From: Pseudomonas sp. SJZ074
Lineage (GTDB): Bacteria; Pseudomonadota; Gammaproteobacteria; Pseudomonadales; Pseudomonadaceae
Reading direction: 5' to 3'
Length of the DNA stretch: 64,000 nucleotides
Assembly: GCF_007828215.1 (NCBI RefSeq)
Contig: NZ_VIUE01000018.1
Coordinates: 1 to 64,000, forward strand
The notes beneath the pieces are model-generated. The model searched no databases. It was given only the letters and a program-made list of their open reading frames with translations, and was not told the origin of the DNA. The translations under genes and the position numbers were made by a program. Below are positions 34,310 through 42,254 of this stretch, piece after piece. Positions within the stretch are counted from its first letter, which is position 1; every line of letters begins with the position of its first letter.

Positions 34310-35421
34310 GGGCGAGCCTCCCGTGCCGTACGGATGTAGAGCTGCGACCAGCGTTCGGCCAGCGTGCGCAAGTCGTAGCGGTCCTGTTGGGTGCCGCGTG
34401 CGTTATCGGCCAGGATCTGCGCCAGGGGCGGTTCGCTGAACAGCGTCTCGATCTGCCGAGCCAGGTCGGCGCTGTCGGCCGGTGCGGCGAGCAAACCGTT
34501 GTGCCGGTCCTGTACGACATCGGGAATGCCGCCGACGCCGAACGCCACCACCGGGACCCCGGCTTGCATGGCCTCGAGCAGAATCATCGGCGTGCCTTCG
34601 GTGCGCGAACTGATCACCAACGCATCGAGGCGACTCCACCAGGCGTTCATGTCGGTCTGGTACCCGGGCAGTTCGATGCGGGTGGGCAGCCCGGCATCGG
34701 TGATGCGTCTGAGCAGGGCCTGGCGTTCCGGGCCGTCGCCGAGCATCACCGCGTGCAGCGACGGGTGCCGCTGGCACAGGGGGATCATGGCGTCGAGGAA
34801 CAGGTCCGGGCCTTTCTCGCTGCTCAAGCGGCCGACGTAGCCGACCCGCCAGCGCTGGCCGTCGTCGCGATGAGCCACAGGCGCCGTGGGTGTCGGCAAG
34901 CCATTGGGGATCACCGCGACTTTCTCCGCCCGCACGCTGGCCTGGCGGTGCAGCACGGCGATGCTTTCGGCGACGCAGACCACGCGCTTGACCGACGCCG
35001 TGCGGCACAGTTGCAGGCTCAACCAGGTGTAGAAACGCTGCTTCGGGCTGCGCGGCGTGAACCCGTGCTGGGTGATCACCAGCGGCAGGCGCAGCAACGT
35101 GGCCGCGGTCCAGCCGAACAGCAGCCCCTTGAAGTTATGGGTGTTGAGCAGCGGTTGTTCGCCGCGCCGTTGGCGCAAGTGCTGCAACAGCTCGCCCCAA
35201 CTCCCACAGTGATGGCAATCGACCCCGGCCTGGCGAAAGCGCGCGATCAAGGTCGGCGGCGCCGCGAGGAACAGCACCTGGTGCTGTCCCGGGGTCGCCA
35301 GGCAATGATCGAGCAGCATCCGCTCGGCCCCGTAGAAGCCGCCGCTGTCGAGCAAATGAATGATCGGCAGGGGGCTGCTGCGGTGGGACGGGCCGAACGG
35401 CGCGTTCAATTGCGCACCCAA
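34306..35421 (-). CDS. Family 4 glycosyltransferase
   Basis: 371 aa, GT-B fold. LPIIHLLDSGGFYGAERMLL starts the acceptor domain; the donor domain has RVGYVGRLSSEKGPDLFLDA and the E-x7-E motif SSRTEGTPMILLEAMQAGVP. Probable role: adding a sugar to the lipid-linked intermediate. The start overlaps the end of the Wzz gene by 16 bases. Confidence 0.9.
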   Translation of the reverse strand: MGAQLNAPFGPSHRSSPLPIIHLLDSGGFYGAERMLLDHCLATPGQHQVLFLAAPPTLIARFRQAGVDCHHCGSWGELLQHLRQRRGEQPLLNTHNFKGLLFGWTAATLLRLPLVITQHGFTPRSPKQRFYTWLSLQLCRTASVKRVVCVAESIAVLHRQASVRAEKVAVIPNGLPTPTAPVAHRDDGQRWRVGYVGRLSSEKGPDLFLDAMIPLCQRHPSLHAVMLGDGPERQALLRRITDAGLPTRIELPGYQTDMNAWWSRLDALVISSRTEGTPMILLEAMQAGVPVVAFGVGGIPDVVQDRHNGLLAAPADSADLARQIETLFSEPPLAQILADNARGTQQDRYDLRTLAERWSQLYIRTAREARP

Positions 35422-36998
35422 TGGACCAGGCTGGGCAGCGTCCAGTTGCGATGCGGGTTGATCTGGTCGGGAGACTGCTCGTTGATCACCAACAGCACCG
35501 GTACATCCAGTTGCTGGCTGATCTGCGCTGGATGCTTGAAGCGATGGTCGAAGAACTCACGCACGTAGACCAGGGCAATTGCCAGCAACAGGCCGCTGAA
35601 CAGGCCGAACGGGATGATCAGCATCGGCTTGGGGAAGGCCGCGGCGGTCGGTTCGAAGGGCGGGCTGAGCACGCGGGCGTTGGACAGGTCGTTGTCCAGC
35701 GAGCGGGCGGTGCTGGCTTCGGCGAACCGTTGAGCGTAGGTGGAGAACGCCGCATGCAGGGCGTTGATTTCGGTGTCCATCTGCTGCAACTTGCTCTGGG
35801 CTTCCTGCAACTGGTGGATGCGCCCCTTGAACGCAGCGATGCGCTCGACCTTCTGATTGATCACCGAACTGACCACCGCCAGGTCGGTAGTGCGCTCCTG
35901 GATCCGGTTGTTCACCACCTTCAGAAATTGCTGGCGGGTGCGCACGATCTGTTCCCGAGCCAGCAGCATCGGTTCGCTGCCGGGCTGGAAGATCGCCAGG
36001 TCATTCATGTAGCGGCTGACCTGGCTGGTCAGTTGTTCACCCAACTGTTTGATTTCCCGGTCTTCGAAGGCGATGTTGTCCACGGTAGTGGTGAAGGTGA
36101 AGGGAAAGGTGTAGTCGTTGAACTTCGAGCTGTTCGCCGCCGCCAGGCTGGTCTTGAGGTAATCGAGCCAGCGCTGGCTTTGCAGCAGGCGATCCTGGTA
36201 CAGGTTCAGGGCCTGCTCTTCAGTGTTGATGGCGTTCAGGCGGAAGGTGATTTCCTCCTTGGGATCAGCCGAACCGACGCCTTCGAGCAATGCCAGCCGA
36301 TTGCCTTCCAGACCGTCGAGGCGATTCTGGTATTGGCTTTTCTTCTGTTCATAGAAGGTTTGCGGCAACTCGATCGATTGCAGTTCCTGGCGGCCGCTGA
36401 GGTAGTTCTGCAGCAGTTGCGCCACGAACCGGGTGCCTTGCTGTGGGTCGCCGAAGCTGTAGACGATGGAAATGACATTGGAGCCGGGCAGGGTCTCGAT
36501 CTTGAGGTTGTCGACGGCTTCGTCAGTCAGCGAATCGAGCACGGTGTCGCGCACCGGATCGACCTCCAGCCCCAGGCCATCGCGCAATGGATTGATCACG
36601 TACTCGCGCAACGGCGTGGTGACGTAGCGTTTGAACGGTTCGCTCACCCATTTGTTGAAGATGCCGGGGCTGGGGTTGTACTCGCCCTGGTCGCGCAGGG
36701 TGCTGATGGTCTGCCGGATCAGCGCCGGCGAACGCAGGATATTGCTCTCGGTTTCCATGTCCGCCAGAGACGGTGGAACGAAGGTGGCGTTTTCCTGGTT
36801 CAACGACGTGGTAGCGTCGCCTTGGGAGAGTTTTTTCGACTGTACGATCACTTGGGCGGTGATATCGAAACTCTGTTTGAGCATCAATGGCAGCGCCAGG
36901 GCAATCACGGCGAAGACCAGGAAGATGCGCTTCACCCACTGTTTGTTGGCGAAGAAGATCCTGAAGAACTCATGCAGGTAGTTTTCCTTGGGACTCAT
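35406..36998 (-). CDS. Wzz/GumC-type chain length and export protein
   Basis: 530 aa. A TM helix near residues 24-42 (RIFLVFAVIALALPLMLKQS) and another near 465-485 (MLIIPFGLFSGLLLAIALVY) enclose a long periplasmic coiled-coil region (QLQEAQSKLQQMDTEINALH). It lacks a fused kinase domain; the ATPase-like part is encoded separately two genes upstream. It controls chain length and links the polymerase with the Wza pore. It lies 15 bp after Wza. Confidence 0.9.
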   Translation of the reverse strand: MSPKENYLHEFFRIFFANKQWVKRIFLVFAVIALALPLMLKQSFDITAQVIVQSKKLSQGDATTSLNQENATFVPPSLADMETESNILRSPALIRQTISTLRDQGEYNPSPGIFNKWVSEPFKRYVTTPLREYVINPLRDGLGLEVDPVRDTVLDSLTDEAVDNLKIETLPGSNVISIVYSFGDPQQGTRFVAQLLQNYLSGRQELQSIELPQTFYEQKKSQYQNRLDGLEGNRLALLEGVGSADPKEEITFRLNAINTEEQALNLYQDRLLQSQRWLDYLKTSLAAANSSKFNDYTFPFTFTTTVDNIAFEDREIKQLGEQLTSQVSRYMNDLAIFQPGSEPMLLAREQIVRTRQQFLKVVNNRIQERTTDLAVVSSVINQKVERIAAFKGRIHQLQEAQSKLQQMDTEINALHAAFSTYAQRFAEASTARSLDNDLSNARVLSPPFEPTAAAFPKPMLIIPFGLFSGLLLAIALVYVREFFDHRFKHPAQISQQLDVPVLLVINEQSPDQINPHRNWTLPSLVHWVRN

Positions 36999-37013
36999 GA
37001 TCGATCACCTGGC

Positions 37014-38039
37014 TCAGTTGCTGTTGCTGCTTTTGTTGTCGAGGCGGTAGCCGAAGCTGACCCCCATGCCCTGGAACAGCACCACGTCGGCCAGTTGCCT
37101 GGCGAGTTCGCCGGCGCTGGCAAGCTTGGTCTTGGGCACGAAGAGCATGTCTTCCGGCTGCAGGTAGGCAATCTGCGAGGCGTCGCCGCTCAGGGCTTTT
37201 TCCACGTCGTAGTGACGGGCTTCGACCTGATTGCCGTTGCGACGCATGATCACCACCGAGTCGAGCCGCGCCTTGACGTTTGTACCTCGGGCCAGGGTCA
37301 GTGCTTCGAGCACGGAGATCGGCCGGCGAATCGGGTAGGAACCGGGTTGGGCCACTTCACCGAGGACATAGATCTCATTGCCGGCGGTGGACTTGAGCAG
37401 CACGTCCACGGTCATGTGGCCGGGCAGTTGGGCGTAGCGCTCGTTGAGGAAAGTTTCCAACTGGGTGACGGTCATCCCTTGCAACGGTACCGAGCCGATT
37501 TCCGGGAAGCTGGCGTAGCCATCCCGGCCCACGATGATTTCCCGGCTCATGCCGGTGGCCGGGTGGATCAAGGTGTTGCGCAGGTTCGTCTCGTTAGACA
37601 GCGGGCTGGTCACCAGCACCGTCAACTGGTTGCGATTGGGCTGGAACAGCATTTTCTGATCGTAGGCCCGTTGCACCGCCAGGCGCGCTTCGTCGGTGGT
37701 CATGCCGGCGATTTTCACCGACGTATTGGCCCCCGGCAGTTCGATACTGCCGTCGGGCATCACCAGTTGTGAGCCGTTGAGCTGGCTGGCGGCCGTGAAG
37801 CTCAGGGCCACCTGGTCGCCCGGCTGCACGCGATAAGCCTGGGGACTGGTGATGCCGATGTGAAAGATCACATCGAGCACATCCTGGGGCCGCAGGGTCT
37901 GTTCGACCTTGGGCATGTCGGTGGCCTGGGCATTGGCCGGCGCGGCCGTAATGATCTGCACTGGCATCGAGCGGGTATCGCTGGTGCTGGAGCAGCCGGC
38001 AAGCGGCAGCAACAGCAGGACAAGCATCTTGGCGTTCAT
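37014..38039 (-). CDS. Polysaccharide export lipoprotein (Wza type)
   Basis: 341 aa from the ATG at 38039, fixed by the lipoprotein signal KMLVLLLLPLAGC. The Poly_export domain covers YRVQPGDQVALSFTAASQLN and VMPDGSIELPGANTSVKIAG, followed by SLBB domains (YVLGEVAQPGSYPIRRPISV). It forms the outer-membrane channel for the polymer. 20 bp after the ATPase-like gene. Confidence 0.9.
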   Translation of the reverse strand: MNAKMLVLLLLPLAGCSSTSDTRSMPVQIITAAPANAQATDMPKVEQTLRPQDVLDVIFHIGITSPQAYRVQPGDQVALSFTAASQLNGSQLVMPDGSIELPGANTSVKIAGMTTDEARLAVQRAYDQKMLFQPNRNQLTVLVTSPLSNETNLRNTLIHPATGMSREIIVGRDGYASFPEIGSVPLQGMTVTQLETFLNERYAQLPGHMTVDVLLKSTAGNEIYVLGEVAQPGSYPIRRPISVLEALTLARGTNVKARLDSVVIMRRNGNQVEARHYDVEKALSGDASQIAYLQPEDMLFVPKTKLASAGELARQLADVVLFQGMGVSFGYRLDNKSSNSN

Positions 38040-38059
38040 CTCGTCATCCTTCTGCACGC

Positions 38060-38704
38060 TTACAGGTTGTTGTAGAGCCACTTGGGCATGTAGTACTTGC
38101 GCCGGTTGAACACGCTGCCGACCACTTTCGCGCCGGCCTGGGCCAGGCGCTGGCGGGCGGCCTGGGCCACTTCCCAGCGGGTGTCTTCTCCGCGTACCAC
38201 CAACACCACGCCGTCCACCTGGGCGCTCATGACCAGGGTGTCGGAGGCCGCATACACAGCGTCGGCATCGATCACCACGAAGCGGTACTGCGCCGCCAGA
38301 TGCCTGAACAGGTGGCGCAACTGTTCGGGATTGAAGCGTTCGGCATTGCGCCCCAGGCGACCGATAGGCAGCACGTCGAAGGGCAGGCTGGAGGTTTGCA
38401 CCACGCAGTCCTGCAACAGGGGCGGGGTGAGGTGGTTGAACAGCAGGTCGCTGAAGCCGCGCTCTTTTTGCAGCCCCAGTTGCTGGCTGAGGTTGTGCGG
38501 TGACTGGCTGGCGTCCACCAGCAGTACGCGGCCGCTGCTCATCTGCGCCAGTTGAGCGGCCAGTGCCATGGCACTGGTGCTGGTGCCGGTGCCGGTGTTG
38601 GCGGACGTCAGAAGCAGAATCCGCAGGGAGGGGTCGAGCACGGTCGAGGTCAGGTTGGTCTCGCTCGGGCTTGCGATGCTCAGGATATTCGTTGAACCGT
38701 CCAT
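38060..38704 (-). CDS. BY-kinase/ParA-like protein with a degenerate P-loop
   Basis: 214 aa. It matches the cytoplasmic domain of CpsD/Wzc-type tyrosine kinases: RILLLTSANTGTGTSTSAMA in the Walker A place, VLLVDASQSPHNLSQQLGLQ as Walker A', and YRFVVIDADAVYAASDTLVM as Walker B. The Walker A lysine is missing: the pattern G-x-G-K-S/T reads G-T-G-T-S-T, with Thr 41 for Lys. The C-terminus RRKYYMPKWLYNNL holds three Tyr but no long Tyr cluster. It is probably a scaffold or regulator of Wzz rather than an active kinase. It follows the sugar transferase with no gap. Confidence 0.82.
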   Translation of the reverse strand: MDGSTNILSIASPSETNLTSTVLDPSLRILLLTSANTGTGTSTSAMALAAQLAQMSSGRVLLVDASQSPHNLSQQLGLQKERGFSDLLFNHLTPPLLQDCVVQTSSLPFDVLPIGRLGRNAERFNPEQLRHLFRHLAAQYRFVVIDADAVYAASDTLVMSAQVDGVVLVVRGEDTRWEVAQAARQRLAQAGAKVVGSVFNRRKYYMPKWLYNNL

Positions 38705-39448
38705 TTAACTCGCTCCGTGGCCGCTGAAAACTTTGAAGGGGGTGATCATCAGGATCTTCAAATCCAACAACAGGCTCTGCTCGGCGATGTAGCTGAGGTC
38801 CAGTTCCACGCGCTGGTCGAAGTCGATATTGCTACGCCCGGAGATCTGCCACAGGCCGGTCAGGCCGGGGTAGATGCTCAGGCGCACAAGATGGTTGTCC
38901 TTGTAGCGATAGGCGTTGAACGAGGTTGGGCGCGGGCCCACCAGGCGCATGTCGCCGGTCACCACATTGATCAGGTTTGGCAGTTCGTCGAGGCTGCTGC
39001 GTCGCAGGAGCCGGCCGATGGGGGTAATGCGCGGGTCGTTGTCGATCTTGAAGTCGATGGCGTCGGCACCGTGCTTGTTGAGGTGGCGCAACGACTCCTT
39101 GAGAGCCTCGGCGTTGGCGACCATGGTGCGGAACTTGTACATGCCAAAGACACGGCCGCGGTAGCCGGTGCGCTTCTGCACGAACAGCACCGGACCGGGG
39201 CTGGAGAGCTTGACCAGCACGGCCAGGCCCAGCAACAGCGGACAGAGCAAGACCAGCAGGACCAAGGCGCCGAGACAGGCGACCACCCGGTTGGTCCGCG
39301 AGACGGTCCACGGCCGACCGCCGTCGCGGCCGGTCAGCCAGCCACGGCCTTGTCGATGGATGGCTGCATCCAGACGCCTGCGGTGCTCGGGGTCGACACG
39401 CTTGTCGCCGGGGGTATTGAGCGGAAGGGGTTGCTCATGACGGGTCAT
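38705..39448 (-). CDS. Undecaprenyl-phosphate sugar phosphotransferase (initiating)
   Basis: 247 aa. One N-terminal membrane segment (VACLGALVLLVLLCPLLLGL) and the catalytic domain of the bacterial sugar transferase family: LFVQKRTGYRGRVFGMYKFR, RSSLDELPNLINVVTGDMRL, VGPRPTSFNAY and YPGLTGLWQISGRSNIDFDQ. It starts the repeat unit by moving a sugar-1-phosphate to undecaprenyl phosphate. It is the small form without the multi-span WcaJ N-terminus. ATGA overlap with the epimerase gene. Confidence 0.92.
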   Translation of the reverse strand: MTRHEQPLPLNTPGDKRVDPEHRRRLDAAIHRQGRGWLTGRDGGRPWTVSRTNRVVACLGALVLLVLLCPLLLGLAVLVKLSSPGPVLFVQKRTGYRGRVFGMYKFRTMVANAEALKESLRHLNKHGADAIDFKIDNDPRITPIGRLLRRSSLDELPNLINVVTGDMRLVGPRPTSFNAYRYKDNHLVRLSIYPGLTGLWQISGRSNIDFDQRVELDLSYIAEQSLLLDLKILMITPFKVFSGHGAS

Positions 39449-40515
39449 AGACTCCTCCTCTGAGTTTCATCTGCAAGTTCAGCCGCGAGCGGCGGGCGGG
39501 CAGCAGGCAGCCCGTAGTAATCGAGGAACCAATCGATGAAGCGGCCCAGGCCTTCGTCCAGTTCGATACGTGGCTGGAAACCAGTGGCCCGCGCCAGGTC
39601 GCTGGCGTCGGCGCAGGTGTTGAGCACATCACCCGGTTGCAGGGGCAACAGCTCGATACGGGCGCTCAGCCCCAGGTGTTTTTCCAGCAGCGCGACGTAG
39701 GTCCGCAGGGCCACTGGGTGCTGTCCGCCGATGTTGTAGATGCGCCAGGGCGCGCGGCTGGTGGACGGGTCCAAGGGGGCCAGATCCCGTGCGGCAGTGA
39801 CGCGGGGCGGACGCTCGATCAGCCGGGCGATGCTTTCGACGATGTCGTCGATGTAGGTGAAATCACGCTGGTGCTCGCCATGGTTGAACAACTGCAGCAC
39901 CCGACCTTCGGCGATGGCACGGGCGAACTGGATCGGCGACATGTCCGGCCGCCCCCAGGGGCCATACACGGTAAAAAAGCGCAAGCCGGTGCAAGGGATG
40001 CCGAACAGGTGGCTGTAGCTGTGGGCCATCAGTTCGTTGGCTTTTTTGCTGGCCGCGTACAGCGAAAGCGGATGATCGACATTGTCCTGCTCTGAATAAG
40101 GCGTGCGCGGGTTAGCGCCATACACGGAGCTTGAGGAGGCGTAGATCAGGTGCCTGACCGGATGACGGCGGCAGCTTTCGAGGATGTTCAGGAACCCGGT
40201 GAGGTTGCTGTCGACGTAGGCCCTTGGATTCTCCAGGGAGTAGCGCACCCCCGCCTGTGCGGCGAGGTGGATCACCACCTCCGGGCGGTACGATTGGAAC
40301 AGCTCGTCGATGGCGCCGGCGTCGGTCAGGTCCAGCCGTGCCAGGGGAAAATCGCCAGCCTGAGCCTTCACCCAGGCGATGCGGTCATGCTTGAGCCGGG
40401 GGTCGTAGTAGTCGTTGAAATTGTCCAGCCCGCACACCCGATGGCCATCGCACAGCAGTCGCCGCACGCAGTGGGCGCCGATGAAACCGGCCGCGCCGGT
40501 TACCAGGATATTCAC
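39445..40515 (-). CDS. NAD-dependent epimerase, probable UDP-glucuronate 4-epimerase
   Basis: 356 aa, extended SDR fold. NAD motif GAAGFIG (7-13); active-site Y153-x3-K157 in SLYAASKKANELMAHSYSHL; RFFTVYGPWGRPDMSPIQFA is characteristic of the LpsL/UDP-glucuronate epimerase group. Together with the UDP-glucose dehydrogenase it would supply UDP-galacturonate, so the polymer is probably acidic. ATGA overlaps on both sides. Confidence 0.88.
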   Translation of the reverse strand: MNILVTGAAGFIGAHCVRRLLCDGHRVCGLDNFNDYYDPRLKHDRIAWVKAQAGDFPLARLDLTDAGAIDELFQSYRPEVVIHLAAQAGVRYSLENPRAYVDSNLTGFLNILESCRRHPVRHLIYASSSSVYGANPRTPYSEQDNVDHPLSLYAASKKANELMAHSYSHLFGIPCTGLRFFTVYGPWGRPDMSPIQFARAIAEGRVLQLFNHGEHQRDFTYIDDIVESIARLIERPPRVTAARDLAPLDPSTSRAPWRIYNIGGQHPVALRTYVALLEKHLGLSARIELLPLQPGDVLNTCADASDLARATGFQPRIELDEGLGRFIDWFLDYYGLPAARPPLAAELADETQRRSL

Positions 40516-41876
40516 GCTTGCGGCCCTGGTGCCGAGCCGGCCGGCACGGTGTGCCGCAGCCCGATGCCGCGATACAGCAGCCCGGCGGCAGCGAGGTGTT
40601 CCGGGTTGTACAGGTTGCGGCCGTCAATGATGACCCGGGCGCGCAGTTTGCTGGCCAGCAGGTCGAAATCCACCACGCGGAAGTTCTTCCACTCGGTGCA
40701 GATCACCAGCGCGTCGGCGTCTTCCAGGGTATCGTCACGGGTGGCACACAGGTTCAGGTCCTTGCGGTAGCCGTAGAGCCGCCGGCATTCAGACATGGCT
40801 TCCGGGTCGTAGGCCTGGACCCGGGCGCCTTCGCGCCACAGCGCTTCCATCAGGTAGCGGCTGGGCGCTTCGCGCATGTCGTCGGTATTGGGCTTGAAGG
40901 CCAGGCCCCAGACGGCAATCGATTTACCGGCCAGGCCATCGGGAAACTGCTTGGCGAGTTTCTCGAACAGGATGTGCCGCTGGCGGTCGTTGACGTCGGT
41001 AACGCTGCGCAACAGGTGCAGCGGCATGCCGCTCTGTTCGGCGGTGTGCAGCAGGGCTCGCAGGTCCTTGGGGAAGCACGATCCGCCGAAGCCGCAACCG
41101 GGATAAATGAAGTGGTAACCGATGCGTGGGTCAGAGCCGATACCCTTGCGCACCGCTTCGATGTCGGCCCCCAGTCGTTCGGTGAGGTTGGCCAGTTCGT
41201 TCATGAAACTGATGCGGGTGGCGAGCATGGCGTTGGCGGCGTACTTGGTCAGCTCGGCGCTGCGGTTATCCATGAACATCAGCTTTTCGTGGTTGCGGCA
41301 GAAGGGCGCGTAGAGCTCGCTCATCTGGTCGCGGGCCAGGGTATCGGCGGTGCCGACGATGATCCGGTCCGGACGCATGCAATCGGCCAGGGCGCTGCCT
41401 TCCTTGAGAAATTCGGGGTTGGACACCACCCGCACGTTCAACCGTTTCAGGCCGCGCCGGGCCAGCACCTGGCGGGCGCATTCGGTGACCTTGTCGGCCG
41501 TACCCACGGGCACGGTGGACTTGATGATCAGGGTGCGATCGCTGTCCATGAAGTCGGCGATCTGCCGGGTCACCGCCAGTACGTGGCTCAGGTCTGCCGA
41601 GCCGTCTTCATCGGCGGGGGTGCCGACGGCAATGAAAATGAGTTCGCCATGATTGACCGCATCGCTGGCCTGGGAGCTGAACGACAAGCGCCCGGCCTTG
41701 ATGTTGTCTTCGAGCAATCCGGAGAGCCCCGGTTCGCTGATCGGGGGGACCGCTTGCTGCAGTTGCCGGATCTTGTTCGGGTCGATGTCGATGCACAACA
41801 CACGATGCCCGACGTCGGCCAATGCTGCCGCCTGGATCAGTCCCACATACCCCGTCCCAAATACGCTCACGTCCAT
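40512..41876 (-). CDS. ugd: UDP-glucose 6-dehydrogenase
   Basis: 454 aa. NAD motif GTGYVGLIQAAAL near residue 7; catalytic loop YPGCGFGGSCFPKDLRALLH with Cys 267; NPEFLKEGSA and WGLAFKPNTDDMREAPS are family signatures. It oxidises UDP-glucose twice to UDP-glucuronate. First gene of the 17-gene EPS operon; the promoter should be in the 378-bp region to the right, shared with the divergent sulfatase-like gene. Confidence 0.94.
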   Translation of the reverse strand: MDVSVFGTGYVGLIQAAALADVGHRVLCIDIDPNKIRQLQQAVPPISEPGLSGLLEDNIKAGRLSFSSQASDAVNHGELIFIAVGTPADEDGSADLSHVLAVTRQIADFMDSDRTLIIKSTVPVGTADKVTECARQVLARRGLKRLNVRVVSNPEFLKEGSALADCMRPDRIIVGTADTLARDQMSELYAPFCRNHEKLMFMDNRSAELTKYAANAMLATRISFMNELANLTERLGADIEAVRKGIGSDPRIGYHFIYPGCGFGGSCFPKDLRALLHTAEQSGMPLHLLRSVTDVNDRQRHILFEKLAKQFPDGLAGKSIAVWGLAFKPNTDDMREAPSRYLMEALWREGARVQAYDPEAMSECRRLYGYRKDLNLCATRDDTLEDADALVICTEWKNFRVVDFDLLASKLRARVIIDGRNLYNPEHLAAAGLLYRGIGLRHTVPAGSAPGPQA

Positions 41877-42254
41877 TCTGGCGTGCCTCGAAGATCGTTT
41901 TTATGTAACTCGGATGAAACTGTTTAGGGGGGTATAGCGCAGCCTCAGAAAAGCGTGTCAGCAAAATGACAGTTGTCACTGTTGGCAAAACTAGAAAGAG
42001 TCCGGCTTTTTGATATCAAGTTATTGACAGTCTTGGAAAAGTGCCGGTTTTAAAGGCTGAAAGTCGCGTCAAAAAAATCGATGAACGGTATTTATTCATA
42101 GATTTTTCGTTTTTTCAGGGGGTATTCGTGTCATTTTTGGGCTAACTTTTTTTTGACGCACATTTGATTCATTGGCTTTCTTGCGCTTTGGAAAGCCGCT
42201 GCTAGTGTCCAGGAACAGAGCCCTTTGCAACGTCAAGATTGCGTCGAGAAAAAC
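41877..42254. promoter_or_regulatory. Divergent control region of the EPS operon
   Basis: 378 AT-rich bases. A perfect match to the IHF consensus WATCAA-N4-TTR lies at 42014-42026. A plus-strand sigma-70-like promoter can be drawn: TTGACA at 42024-42029, 18-base spacer, TTTTAA at 42048-42053. A short dyad TGACAGTTGTCA occurs near 41968. No JUMPstart or c-di-GMP riboswitch motif was found. Confidence 0.45.

Noticed and set aside
35421..37772. 783-codon plus-strand open frame
   Set aside because: Antisense shadow of the Wzz and Wza genes, with His/Gln/Gly-rich composition and no domain.
41877..42254. JUMPstart/ops element or c-di-GMP riboswitch upstream of the EPS operon
   Set aside because: Neither GGCGGTAG-type ops sequence nor the conserved GEMM core could be found on the minus strand.
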